DNA of 64,000 nucleotides, from assembly GCA_904502225.1 (NCBI GenBank), contig CAJGDO010000001.1, positions 1 to 64,000 of the forward strand. The letters run 5' to 3'. This document shows positions 49,943 through 58,677 of the stretch, piece after piece. The notes beneath the pieces are model-generated. The model had not been told where the DNA came from. It made no database searches and was given only the letters and a program-made list of their open reading frames with translations. The translations under genes were made by a program, and so were the position numbers. The stretch is from an uncultured Clostridia bacterium (GTDB lineage: Bacteria; Bacillota; Clostridia; Christensenellales; Borkfalkiaceae). Every line of letters starts with the position of its first letter. The first letter of the stretch is position 1.

Positions 49943-51955
49943 ATGGAATTAACAAAAATTCGCTACGTTAACGATAAGCGAGAACAAGAATTTAATAAAC
50001 TTGGCATTTTTGACACTGCACAATTGGTGCGGTTTTTTCCACGTTCTTATTTGGACCTTCGTGAAAGCCAACTTCTTAAATACGCTTACCACAACGACGT
50101 GGTTTTGACTGCTGGAAAGGTGCTAAATCTCCCAACAACAAGGTATTATAAAAGAGGCGGGCTGGTTAAAATTGTTTGCGAACAAGAAGGGTTTATTTTT
50201 TCGGTAATTTGGTTTAATCAGCCATACGTTGCAAGTAAACTTGAAGTTGGCGAAGAATACTTGTTTTACGGAAGGGTTAGAAACGATGGAATGGAAACGA
50301 GTTTGGTTAATCCATCTTTTGAGCCTTGCGAAAAGAATTTTAGGCTAAAAGGCATTGTTCCGCAATATTCAATTAAGAATTATTTAACGCAAAAACTCTT
50401 TAGAGATGCTGTTAAAATTGCGATTGACGTTGAAAGACCAAAGAGCATAATTCCTAGTGATTTACAAGCGAAATACGGGCTCATTGACTTGCAAAAAGCA
50501 TATAGAGAAGTGCATAATCCAACCAATTTTGATATGGTTAAACTTGCATCTAACAGGATTGCTGTTGAAGAGTATTTTGCATTGATTTCTGCGTTCAAAT
50601 TTATAAAAGGCGATAAATCGCAAGTAAGAATAAACAGGTATTCAACCACTTCAAAAGACTTGTTAGAGTTTATAGTCAACAGATTTCCTTTTGAGTTTAC
50701 ACAAGGTCAAAAAACGGCTGTCAACGCAATTTTTAGCGATATGAAAGGCGAAGGCGTTATGAACAGGCTAATGCAAGGCGACGTGGGAAGTGGTAAAACG
50801 GCAGTAAGCCAGTGTGCCATTTTTGTTGCCGTTCAAAGTGGTTATCAAGCAGTTATGCTTGCACCAACCGAAGTTCTTGCAATTCAAAATTATGAAGCCA
50901 TAAAAAAGGTTTTTCCAGACTATAACGTTGCCTTAATAACGGGGTCAATGACCGCAAAAGAGAAAAAAGAAACCAAAGCACTTATTCAAAACGGTTTTAT
51001 CAATATCGTGGTGGGAACGCACGCCGTTTTATCAGAAGACGTTGTGTTTAAGAAACTTTCTTTATGTGTGTGTGATGAACAACAAAGATTTGGCGTGGCT
51101 CAAAGAAGTGCTTTATTAAGCAAAGGTATAACGCCAGACGTTTTGGTTATGAGTGCAACGCCTATTCCAAGGACGTTATCCTTGATTTTTTATGGCGACC
51201 TTGATATCACGACCATAGCAGATAAACCAAAAATGCGTGTGGAAATTCAAACTAATATCGTGCCACAACACAAGTATTTGGATATGCTTGAATTTATTAA
51301 AAAGGAAGTGCTAAACGGAAGACAAGCATACTTTGTTTGCCCAAAGATTGAGGGAGATGAAGAAGGTGCTGTTATGAGTGCAACCGAACTTTTTGAAGAC
51401 GTTAAAAGTAAACTCCCTGACCTTCAAATCGGGCTTTTACACGGCAAAATGAAAGACAAAGAAAAAACTGCCGTTATGCAAGATTTTAAGGATAAAAAAC
51501 TTGATATTCTTGTTTCAACCACTGTTATTGAAGTTGGCGTGGACGTTAAAGATGCATCGGTTATGGTTATTTATGATGCCGAAAGGTTTGGCCTTTCACA
51601 ATTACACCAATTGCGTGGAAGAGTTGGTAGGTCGGATATTAAAAGTTATTGCTTTTTAATGACCAAAACGACCAATCCTTTGGGGTTAAAAAGGCTTAAA
51701 ATCCTTAAAGATAATAGTGATGGGTTTAAGATTTCCGAGTTCGACTATAAAATGCGTGGCTCTGGCGACTTTATGGGTGATAAGCAAAGCGGAAAGTTTA
51801 TGAGTGACCTAGGTTCGCTTAACTATTCTACCGAAAGTATTTTCCTTGCAAAGAAATTGAGTGATGAGTTTTTTGAAAAGGGGATTAACATTGATATTGT
51901 TAGAAAGGTTGCTATTGAAAAATACCAAAAACTTAAAGATATTACCTTGAATTAA
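49943..51955 (+). CDS. recG: ATP-dependent DNA helicase RecG
   Basis: This 670-aa helicase rewinds stalled forks and branch-migrates Holliday junctions. It has the N-terminal wedge domain (about 1-230), Walker A in MQGDVGSGKTAVSQ, Walker B DEQQRFGVAQR (Q replaces the usual H in DEQHRFG), motif III SATPIPRTL, and motif VI LHQLRGRVGRSD. fakA followed by recG is a common Firmicute arrangement. Confidence 0.96.
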   Translation: MELTKIRYVNDKREQEFNKLGIFDTAQLVRFFPRSYLDLRESQLLKYAYHNDVVLTAGKVLNLPTTRYYKRGGLVKIVCEQEGFIFSVIWFNQPYVASKLEVGEEYLFYGRVRNDGMETSLVNPSFEPCEKNFRLKGIVPQYSIKNYLTQKLFRDAVKIAIDVERPKSIIPSDLQAKYGLIDLQKAYREVHNPTNFDMVKLASNRIAVEEYFALISAFKFIKGDKSQVRINRYSTTSKDLLEFIVNRFPFEFTQGQKTAVNAIFSDMKGEGVMNRLMQGDVGSGKTAVSQCAIFVAVQSGYQAVMLAPTEVLAIQNYEAIKKVFPDYNVALITGSMTAKEKKETKALIQNGFINIVVGTHAVLSEDVVFKKLSLCVCDEQQRFGVAQRSALLSKGITPDVLVMSATPIPRTLSLIFYGDLDITTIADKPKMRVEIQTNIVPQHKYLDMLEFIKKEVLNGRQAYFVCPKIEGDEEGAVMSATELFEDVKSKLPDLQIGLLHGKMKDKEKTAVMQDFKDKKLDILVSTTVIEVGVDVKDASVMVIYDAERFGLSQLHQLRGRVGRSDIKSYCFLMTKTTNPLGLKRLKILKDNSDGFKISEFDYKMRGSGDFMGDKQSGKFMSDLGSLNYSTESIFLAKKLSDEFFEKGINIDIVRKVAIEKYQKLKDITLN

Positions 51956-51984
51956 GGTAAAAAAATAAAAAATATTTAAAAGAC

Positions 51985-52022
51985 AAAATGCCTATTGATA
52001 ATTCAATAGGCATTTACATTTT
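51985..52022. terminator. Bidirectional terminator between recG and rpsT
   Basis: AAATGCCTATTGA pairs with TCAATAGGCATTT around a 4-base loop, with T- and A-rich flanks. Confidence 0.88.
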
Positions 52023-52039
52023 TAAATTGGTTTTAATAA

Positions 52040-52432
52040 TTATTCAGCGTCAGCAGTTTCAACCTTTTTAGCCCTTGGCTTTCTGGTTGTCTTCTTAACT
52101 GGTGCTTCTTCAACAGGTGCAACTTCAACAACTGGTTCAGCAACAACTTCTTGAACGGGAGCGTTTGCTTTAATAGCACTGTCAACTCTTTTAGCAAGTT
52201 TTGCTTTCTTGTTTGAAGCGTTGTTTGCGTGGTAGATGTTTTTGCTGCAAGCAGAATCAATTGCCTTGAATGCAACAGCAAGGCTTTGTTTTGCTTCTTC
52301 TAACTTATTTTCTTTAATAAGCAAATCAATTTTCTTCATTTCAGTTTTAACTGCTGAACGGATTGCTTTGTTTTGTTCTGTTTTTTTAGCGTTTACTAAA
52401 ACTCTCTTTTTTGCAGATTTAATATTTGGCAT
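52040..52432 (-). CDS. rpsT: 30S ribosomal protein S20 with C-terminal extension
   Basis: The first ~87 residues are ordinary S20 (MPNIKSAKKRVLVNAKKTE and IYHANNASNKKAKLAKRV). A further ~43 residues rich in Val, Glu, Pro, Ala and then Lys/Arg follow, making 130 aa against the usual 80-90. The tail is low-complexity and probably disordered. AAGGAG-type sequence precedes the ATG. It is monocistronic, with its own promoter. Confidence 0.93.
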   Translation of the reverse strand: MPNIKSAKKRVLVNAKKTEQNKAIRSAVKTEMKKIDLLIKENKLEEAKQSLAVAFKAIDSACSKNIYHANNASNKKAKLAKRVDSAIKANAPVQEVVAEPVVEVAPVEEAPVKKTTRKPRAKKVETADAE

Positions 52433-52472
52433 ATCTAATGCACTCCTTAATGTACTTTTTAATTTCTAAAAT

Positions 52473-52501
52473 ATTTTAGCACAAAATAAAAGTAAAAGCA
52501 A
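52473..52501 (-). promoter_or_regulatory. Promoter of rpsT
   Basis: On the minus strand TTGCTT (52501-52496) and TAAAAT (52478-52473) are 17 bases apart. Confidence 0.7.
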
Positions 52502-52575
52502 GCACATTTATGCATATAATTTTGCTTTTATTTTAAATTTAACTATTTTTTTTTGTCAAAAGCATAATATTTATT

Positions 52576-53346
52576 ATGAATAAACAATATATTGCGGTAA
52601 TAGATAGTGGTGTTGGCGGAATTTCTGTGCTTAATAAATTAGTAAAAAATTTCCCAAACCAAAGATTTTTGTATTATGGCGACAATGATAATGCCCCTTA
52701 TGGCAATCGCTCAAGACAAGATTTATTAAGCCTTGCTATACATAATATAGATATAATAAAGCAGTTTCCAGTTAAAGCCATAGTTTTGGCGTGCAACACT
52801 TTAAGTGTAAATCTAATAAATGAAATTAGCGAATATTCAAACCTAAAAACTTTTGGTGTTTTTCCGCCCGTCGAACACTGCCAAGCAAATGGCGAAAAAA
52901 CGATTTTATTAGCAACGCAAAGAACGTGCGATAACTATAAAGACAATGAATTAGTCACAACTGTTGGGTTTTATGACCTTGCAAAACAAATTGATAAAAA
53001 AATCTTCAACGTAAACACCGTTAACTTTTTATCTTGCGAATATATAAGTTCGCTTGACTTAAAAAATGTCAAAAAAGGGGAGTTTTTTAACCTTATTATA
53101 GGCTGTACACACTACAATTTTATCAAAAATCAAATTATTAACCACTTTCGACCACAAAAAGTTTTTGACGGAACAGAATGTTTGCTCTTGAATTTAAGCA
53201 AATATATTAAAAGTGGGAAAAGGTTAGATAATTACTTGCAAAATCAAGTATTGTTTATAGGAAAAAATGCAAAATTTAATGAAAAAGTTTTTAAAATTTG
53301 TGGTCAAATAGTGCAAAAAAACGATATTTTTATGCAAAAAATTTGA
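52576..53346 (+). CDS. murI: Glutamate racemase
   Basis: This enzyme makes D-glutamate for peptidoglycan. The 256-aa protein has the Asp in VIDSGVGG (residue 10) and both catalytic cysteines: Cys73 in LACNTLS and Cys177 in IGCTHY. YGDNDNAPYG is the conserved substrate loop. It has no visible Shine-Dalgarno. It precedes mraZ and opens the wall/division cluster, although mraZ has its own strong promoter. Confidence 0.93.
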   Translation: MNKQYIAVIDSGVGGISVLNKLVKNFPNQRFLYYGDNDNAPYGNRSRQDLLSLAIHNIDIIKQFPVKAIVLACNTLSVNLINEISEYSNLKTFGVFPPVEHCQANGEKTILLATQRTCDNYKDNELVTTVGFYDLAKQIDKKIFNVNTVNFLSCEYISSLDLKNVKKGEFFNLIIGCTHYNFIKNQIINHFRPQKVFDGTECLLLNLSKYIKSGKRLDNYLQNQVLFIGKNAKFNEKVFKICGQIVQKNDIFMQKI

Positions 53347-53352
53347 AAAAAA

Positions 53353-53394
53353 TGGTTAAAAAGGGTTGACAGTGGTTAAAATGTGTGCTAAAAT
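53353..53394 (+). promoter_or_regulatory. mraZ promoter with MraZ-box repeats
   Basis: Promoter: TTGACA (53366-53371), 17 bases, TAAAAT (53389-53394). Overlapping it, TGGTT (53353), GGGTT (53363) and TGGTT (53373) start exactly 10 bases apart, with a weaker GTGTG at 53383. MraZ proteins are known to bind such short direct repeats at 10-bp spacing and repress the cluster. Confidence 0.82.
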
Positions 53395-53426
53395 ATCAGT
53401 ATCAAAACGGGAGGAGTGGGCTAATT

Positions 53427-53864
53427 ATGTCTGGAAAGAACTACGTTCATCAGTTAGATGCTAAAAACAGAATGCGTATTCCAGCAAAATTGCGTGAAGA
53501 ATTGGGTTCGAATTATTCGATAACAGTTGGCACGGGCAATTGTCTTTACGTTTATACTGAAGAACAAATGCAAAAAGTAAAAGCCACTCTTTCAAACATT
53601 AACCCTTATAGAGAAAAGCAATTAAAAGCGGCAAGATTTATTCTTTATAACACTTGGCAAGCAGAAGAGGATAACCAAGGCAGAATTCGTTTGCCAGACA
53701 ATCTTATAAAGTGGGCAAGGATAGAAAAAAACCTTATTGTTTTTAAGGGTCCTGAATGCATTGAAATTTGGAGCGAAGAGGTTTGGGACGAATATTTTAA
53801 CAACGTCAACTTTGATGACCTTGCCGACGCTTTAGATGAATTAAACAACAATGACAGAGTTTAA
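53427..53864 (+). CDS. mraZ: Division/cell wall cluster transcriptional repressor MraZ
   Basis: This 145-aa protein has two AbrB-like SpoVT/MraZ repeats: HQLDAKNRMRIPAKLREEL near the N terminus and DNQGRIRLPDNLIKWARI in the second half. The start at 53427 is preceded by GGGAGGAG; an earlier in-frame start lies in the promoter region. Its stop overlaps rsmH by 14 bases. Direct repeats upstream suggest autoregulation. Confidence 0.95.
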   Translation: MSGKNYVHQLDAKNRMRIPAKLREELGSNYSITVGTGNCLYVYTEEQMQKVKATLSNINPYREKQLKAARFILYNTWQAEEDNQGRIRLPDNLIKWARIEKNLIVFKGPECIEIWSEEVWDEYFNNVNFDDLADALDELNNNDRV

Positions 53865-54789
53865 GCATTATTCGGTAATGCTAAACGAGTGCATAGACGG
53901 TCTTAACGTTAAAGATAACGGAATATATTTTGACGGAACGTTAGGCGGTGGTGGACATTCTTACGAGATTTTAAGAAAAAGTTTGCCAAACGGACAACTT
54001 GTTGCAACCGATTTAGATGATTATGCGATAGGACGTGCAAGTGAAAGATTAAGTGAGTTTAATGGTAGATTTACCTTAATCAAAGATAACTTTAAGTCCT
54101 TTCTAAACATAAAAGAACAATTAAATATAGACGGGTTTGACGGAATTTTACTCGATCTTGGGGTCTCAAGTTTCCAACTTGACGATAGAGAAAGGGGTTT
54201 TTCGTATATGGCACCAGACGTTGAACTTGATATGCGAATGGATAAAACAAATCCACTTACCGCAAAAAAGGTTATCAACGAATATTCACAAGAAGACTTA
54301 AAGAGAATTTTAACCGAGTATGGCGAAGAAAGGTTTGCATCGTTAATTGCATCTAACATAGTAAAAGTTAGAAAACTTAAACCTATTGAAAAGGTTAAAG
54401 ATTTAATAGAAATAATAGAAAACAGCATCCCTAAAAAGTTCCAAAAAGATGGTCACCCAGCAAAAAGGACTTTTCAGGCGATAAGAATAGAAGTAAACGG
54501 CGAACTTGACGGGCTTTATGAAGTAATTATAAACATGGCTCGTTCTCTAAAAAAGGGCGGAAGAATTGTTATATTAACATTCCATTCGCTTGAAGATAGG
54601 ATAGTGAAAAAGGCTTTTAAAGAATTAGAGTGCGATTGCATATGTGATAAGAGTTTGCCCGTTTGTGTGTGTGGTAAGAAAAAAGAAATAGAAATTTTAA
54701 CCAAACACCCTATAACGGCAACAGAAAAAGAACTGCTTGAAAACAGCAGGTCAAAAAGTGCAAAATTAAGAATTGCAGAAAAATTGTAA
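53851..54789 (+). CDS. rsmH: 16S rRNA (cytosine-1402-N4)-methyltransferase
   Basis: This 312-aa SAM methyltransferase (MraW) acts on the ribosomal P site. It begins with FKHYSVMLNECIDGL and carries FDGTLGGGGHS, DGILLDLGVSSFQLD and the C-terminal HSLEDRIVKKAF. It starts inside the end of mraZ, so the two are translationally coupled. Confidence 0.96.
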   Translation: MTEFKHYSVMLNECIDGLNVKDNGIYFDGTLGGGGHSYEILRKSLPNGQLVATDLDDYAIGRASERLSEFNGRFTLIKDNFKSFLNIKEQLNIDGFDGILLDLGVSSFQLDDRERGFSYMAPDVELDMRMDKTNPLTAKKVINEYSQEDLKRILTEYGEERFASLIASNIVKVRKLKPIEKVKDLIEIIENSIPKKFQKDGHPAKRTFQAIRIEVNGELDGLYEVIINMARSLKKGGRIVILTFHSLEDRIVKKAFKELECDCICDKSLPVCVCGKKKEIEILTKHPITATEKELLENSRSKSAKLRIAEKL

Positions 54790-54826
54790 ATTAAAGCCGA
54801 TTGGCTTAAAAATAAAGGAGAAAAAC

Positions 54827-55423
54827 ATGGTTACTACAAGGCGTTCAACAGTGGTTATGAATAATTCGTTTGAAAATGCTACCAATAAGGGTGGAGTAAG
54901 TTTGCTTGAAAGACCTGAAATTTGTGAAGAAAAGGCTATCCAATTAGATGGCGACCTTGCACAAACAGAAAGAATGCAACAAAACTTGCAAAAACTCTTA
55001 AATTACGATAGATTTAACGAAGAAAATATGCAACAAGCCGTCGTTGAAGAAACCGTTAAAGATTTTGCTGATGAAGATATTAGGCCAACTTCAACTACAA
55101 TGCAGTTCGGTGACGATAATTTAGAGCAAATCCGTGAAGAAATGAGAGCAAGCGTGATTGTTGAAGATACAAATTATCGCCTTAACACAAAAGGTAAACT
55201 TGCAGTTATGCTTTATTCATTAGTAGTGACCGTAATTTTAGCGTTAATCGTGCTTAATACGGGCGTTTTATCAAGGCTTTCTAAAACCGAAACGGCTATG
55301 GTAAACAACGTAAACACAAAAGTTGCAGAATATAACACACTTATGAATGAAATTGACAGTATTTCTTCTCCAGAATATGTGATTGATGCAGCACAAAATT
55401 TAGGCATGCATAACGGTAATTAA
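54827..55423 (+). CDS. ftsL: FtsL-like cell division protein with long cytoplasmic N terminus
   Basis: This 198-aa bitopic protein is in the ftsL position between rsmH and the PBP gene. One membrane helix spans about residues 125-147. After it, ~50 residues of heptad-like sequence (AMVNNVNTKVAEYNTLMNEI) can form the division coiled coil and end in AAQNLGM, typical of FtsL/DivIC. The ~124-residue cytoplasmic part is much longer than usual (30-60). The start at 54827 follows AAAGGAG. The FtsL call rests on topology and position. Confidence 0.78.
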   Translation: MVTTRRSTVVMNNSFENATNKGGVSLLERPEICEEKAIQLDGDLAQTERMQQNLQKLLNYDRFNEENMQQAVVEETVKDFADEDIRPTSTTMQFGDDNLEQIREEMRASVIVEDTNYRLNTKGKLAVMLYSLVVTVILALIVLNTGVLSRLSKTETAMVNNVNTKVAEYNTLMNEIDSISSPEYVIDAAQNLGMHNGN

Positions 55424-55472
55424 AATAAAACTCCCTGAATAAACTTATATTAAAACGGGGAGGATAACAAAA

Positions 55473-57209
55473 ATAAAACAAGACTTTTCAATAACGATTT
55501 TACGAAAGAGGTTATTAGCAATCATAATTGCAATAACCTTTTTATTTTTTATCGTTTTAGGCAGATTATTATACGTTCAAGTGTTTTGGGGTGAAGACTT
55601 GCAAACCAAAGCAATCGACCAGTGGACAAGAGAAATTCCAATAATATCTTCTCGTGGCAAAATTGTTGACACAAACGGCGTTGTGCTTGCCGATAATGAT
55701 GACACTTACACGGTTTTTGTTAGAAAAAATGCAGTAAAAGATATGGATAATTTAGCAAGTGTTTTGGCAGAGAGTTTACAAATGGATAAAGAATATCTTT
55801 TATCAAGGCTAAAAAACACTGTTTCAAGTGAAATTACCATAAAAAAGCAAGTGGGAAAAGATAAAATTTCCAAATTGTTAGAAAACGAGTTGCAAGGCGT
55901 TTATTATTCTCGGGATAATTCACGGGTGTATCCATATAACGAGTTTTTAACTTCAGTTTTGGGCTTTACTTCAACCGACGGCAAAGGTCAATCGGGTTTA
56001 GAGTTATATTACGATAAGTATTTGTCAGGAATTGACGGGGAAATTTTATATGAAACGGATATTGTGGGGGTGGAAATAAACAACGGAAAAGCAAGTTATC
56101 GCCCTGCAACCAATGGTCTTAACCTAAAATTAACCATAGATTATAACGTTCAACAATTATGCGAAACGGCTATGCAAGAAGCGATGGAAGTGCATAAAGC
56201 AAAGTCGGCACAAATTATAGTTATCGATCCAAATAGCGGTGCGATAAGGGGGCTTTGCACCAAACCGTCCTTTAATCTGAACGAAATTCCAAGAGACGAT
56301 TTAACTTCGCTTTATAAACTTGGCAGAAACGGCATTGTTTGTGACGTTTACGAGCCTGGCTCAACCTTTAAGGTGTTGACTGCCGCCGCAAACATTGAAG
56401 AATACTTAAAGGGCAATAAAAACGCTTTTTCGATAGACCACGTATATAATTCTTCAAGGTATAGATACATTGACGGGCAAAAGGTAAAATGCTGGAGCGA
56501 ACATAAAAATGGCAAGCATATTGGGTTAACTTTGCAAGGTGCGTTAAACAACAGTTGCAACCCAATTTTTGTGGATATTGCAATGTCTTTGGGCAAGCAA
56601 ACTATGTATAAATACATAAATGCGTTCAATTATGGCAGTGCAACAGGTGTTGACTTTACGGGCGAAACGCAAGGTATGGTTTTACCCGTTTCAGCAGTGC
56701 AAAACGTGGATTTGGCAAGAATTGCTTTTGGTCAAACCATTGCTGTTAGCGGACTTCAATTGGCAAGTGCAACTTGTGCTGCGATTAATGGCGGGAATTA
56801 TTACACGCCATATTTAGTAAGTGAAATTTATGCAGATAACGGGATTATTGCCGAAAAAATCCAACCACAATTAAAAAACAAGGTAATAAGTAGCAAGGCA
56901 TCAAAAATTCTAAACGAAATGTTAGAAAAGGTTGTGTCAGAAGGCTCTGGCAAGCAAGCGTATATAGAAGGTTATTCTGTTGCGGGCAAAACAGGAACGG
57001 CACAAAAATATGAAAACGGGGTAATTGCAAGCGGAAAATACGTTTCTTCATTTGTGGGATATTTTCCATCAACTAACCCAAAATATTTAGCACTTGTTAT
57101 TATTGATGAACCAGTTGGGCAATATTATGGTAGCACTGTTGCAGCACCTTATGCTAAACAGGTTTTTGAGGGAATTATAGATATTTATAACATTCCACCG
57201 GTAAAATAA
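55473..57209 (+). CDS. Class B penicillin-binding protein (FtsI/PBP2B-like transpeptidase), apparent AUA start
   Basis: This 578-aa membrane transpeptidase should cross-link septal peptidoglycan. A TM helix is at about residues 16-35, followed by the dimerisation domain. Active-site motifs are STFK (Ser297, Lys300), SCN (361-363) and KTG (505-507). No PASTA domains follow. The first ATG/GTG/TTG downstream (GTG 55581) would delete the membrane anchor. GGGGAGG at 55457-55463 lies 9 bases before ATA at 55473, which opens the natural N terminus IKQDFSIT. An in-frame stop at 55440 limits upstream options. A sequencing change of one base is the alternative. Confidence 0.88.
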   Translation: MKQDFSITILRKRLLAIIIAITFLFFIVLGRLLYVQVFWGEDLQTKAIDQWTREIPIISSRGKIVDTNGVVLADNDDTYTVFVRKNAVKDMDNLASVLAESLQMDKEYLLSRLKNTVSSEITIKKQVGKDKISKLLENELQGVYYSRDNSRVYPYNEFLTSVLGFTSTDGKGQSGLELYYDKYLSGIDGEILYETDIVGVEINNGKASYRPATNGLNLKLTIDYNVQQLCETAMQEAMEVHKAKSAQIIVIDPNSGAIRGLCTKPSFNLNEIPRDDLTSLYKLGRNGIVCDVYEPGSTFKVLTAAANIEEYLKGNKNAFSIDHVYNSSRYRYIDGQKVKCWSEHKNGKHIGLTLQGALNNSCNPIFVDIAMSLGKQTMYKYINAFNYGSATGVDFTGETQGMVLPVSAVQNVDLARIAFGQTIAVSGLQLASATCAAINGGNYYTPYLVSEIYADNGIIAEKIQPQLKNKVISSKASKILNEMLEKVVSEGSGKQAYIEGYSVAGKTGTAQKYENGVIASGKYVSSFVGYFPSTNPKYLALVIIDEPVGQYYGSTVAAPYAKQVFEGIIDIYNIPPVK

Positions 57210-57231
57210 TGGTTAAAAAGGGGAAAAATAA

Positions 57232-58677
57232 ATGAAATTATTAGATTTGTTGAAAGAGGTTGAAGTTGATAACATTGTTGGAAAAACTGATTTAAACATT
57301 AAAGAAGTGGTGTTTGATAGTAATAAGGTTGTTTTAGACAGCCTTTTTATTTGCATTGTTGGCAAAGATTTTGACGGGCACGAATATGTTAAGCAAGCCC
57401 AAAATTACGGGGCAACAGCCATAGTGTGTGAAAAGCAGGTGGAAACGCCTTTAACCCAAATTATAGTTAAGAATTCAAGGCTTGCAATGAGCAAGATTGC
57501 ATCAAATTTTTATGAAAAAGTTGATAAAAAGATGAAGATTGTTGCAGTTATTGGCACAAACGGAAAGACCACAACTTCACATTTAATCTATAACGTCTTA
57601 AGGCAATCTAATGCAAAATGTGGGCTAATAGGTACGCTTGGCACTTATTTTGGGGATAAATATATCGAGCCGTCTTTAACAACGCCCGACCCTTTGGAAT
57701 TGCACAAAACTTTTTATGAAATGTATAATCACGGCGTTAGGACTGTCATAATGGAAGTTTCAGCCCACGCCATTTACTTGGATAAGGTAAAAAATATAGA
57801 ATTCTTTTGTGCGGTGTTTACTAATTTTAGCCAAGACCATTTGGACTTTTTTTTCGATATGGAAAATTATAAAAATGCTAAACTTAAGTTTTTTAAGGAA
57901 AATAAATGCAAGCACGTTATCGTGAATAGTGACGATAAGGTCGGGTGTGAAATTCTTAATATAAGGGAAGATGCTTTTAGTTATGGTATGGATAACCCGT
58001 CAGACGTGTTTGCAATAAACGTTAATTGCAAGCAAAAGAAAAGCACGTTTTTTATAAACTTGTTTGACCACGTTGGGCAGGTTGAACTCAATATGCTTGG
58101 CTTTTTTAACGTTTATAATGCACTTGCGTGTGCATCGGTTTGTTATGTGCTTGGTGAAAAGCCTGAAAAAGTGATTAAATCGTTAAGCAAGGTTGATGGT
58201 GTTGCTGGGCGACTTGAAAGGGTTTATAGCAAAGAATTTGACGTTATTGTTGATTACGCACATACGCCAGATGGATTAAATAAAACGCTTTTAGCCATTA
58301 GGCCACTTGTTAATAATAGGCTTATTTGTGTGTTTGGGTGTGGTGGAAATCGTGACCAAAGCAAAAGAGAACTGATGGGAAAAATAAGTGGTTCGCTTGC
58401 CGATTTTAGCATTATAACTTCTGATAACCCAAGATATGAAGAGCCTATGGAGATTATAAATCAAGTAGAAAAGGGCGTAAGGCAAAAAACAAAAAGATAC
58501 ATTTTGATTGAAGACAGGGAAGATGCCATTAAGTATGCCATTGATATTGCTGTTAAAGGCGATTTAATTTTGATTGCTGGAAAGGGTAGTGAAAGATACC
58601 AAGAAGTGCTTGGTATAAAAAAACTTTATAATGATAAAGATACTGTAATCGAATATTTACGGGGTTTAAAAGGTTGA
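57232..58677 (+). CDS. murE: UDP-MurNAc-L-Ala-D-Glu--2,6-diaminopimelate ligase
   Basis: This 481-aa ligase adds the third amino acid to the peptidoglycan stem. The ATP loop is IGTNGKTTTSHL, and the specificity loop DNPRYEEP indicates meso-diaminopimelate rather than lysine. VDYAHTPDGL and FGCGGNRDQSKR are also typical. TGGTTAAAAAGGGG just upstream repeats the core of the MraZ-box half-site. The stop overlaps the mraY start. Confidence 0.95.
   Translation: MKLLDLLKEVEVDNIVGKTDLNIKEVVFDSNKVVLDSLFICIVGKDFDGHEYVKQAQNYGATAIVCEKQVETPLTQIIVKNSRLAMSKIASNFYEKVDKKMKIVAVIGTNGKTTTSHLIYNVLRQSNAKCGLIGTLGTYFGDKYIEPSLTTPDPLELHKTFYEMYNHGVRTVIMEVSAHAIYLDKVKNIEFFCAVFTNFSQDHLDFFFDMENYKNAKLKFFKENKCKHVIVNSDDKVGCEILNIREDAFSYGMDNPSDVFAINVNCKQKKSTFFINLFDHVGQVELNMLGFFNVYNALACASVCYVLGEKPEKVIKSLSKVDGVAGRLERVYSKEFDVIVDYAHTPDGLNKTLLAIRPLVNNRLICVFGCGGNRDQSKRELMGKISGSLADFSIITSDNPRYEEPMEIINQVEKGVRQKTKRYILIEDREDAIKYAIDIAVKGDLILIAGKGSERYQEVLGIKKLYNDKDTVIEYLRGLKG

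Noticed and set aside
55581..57209. GTG 55581 as the start of the PBP gene
   Set aside because: It would remove the membrane anchor and leaves GGGGAGG at 55457 unused; the ATA start at 55473 fits the protein family better.
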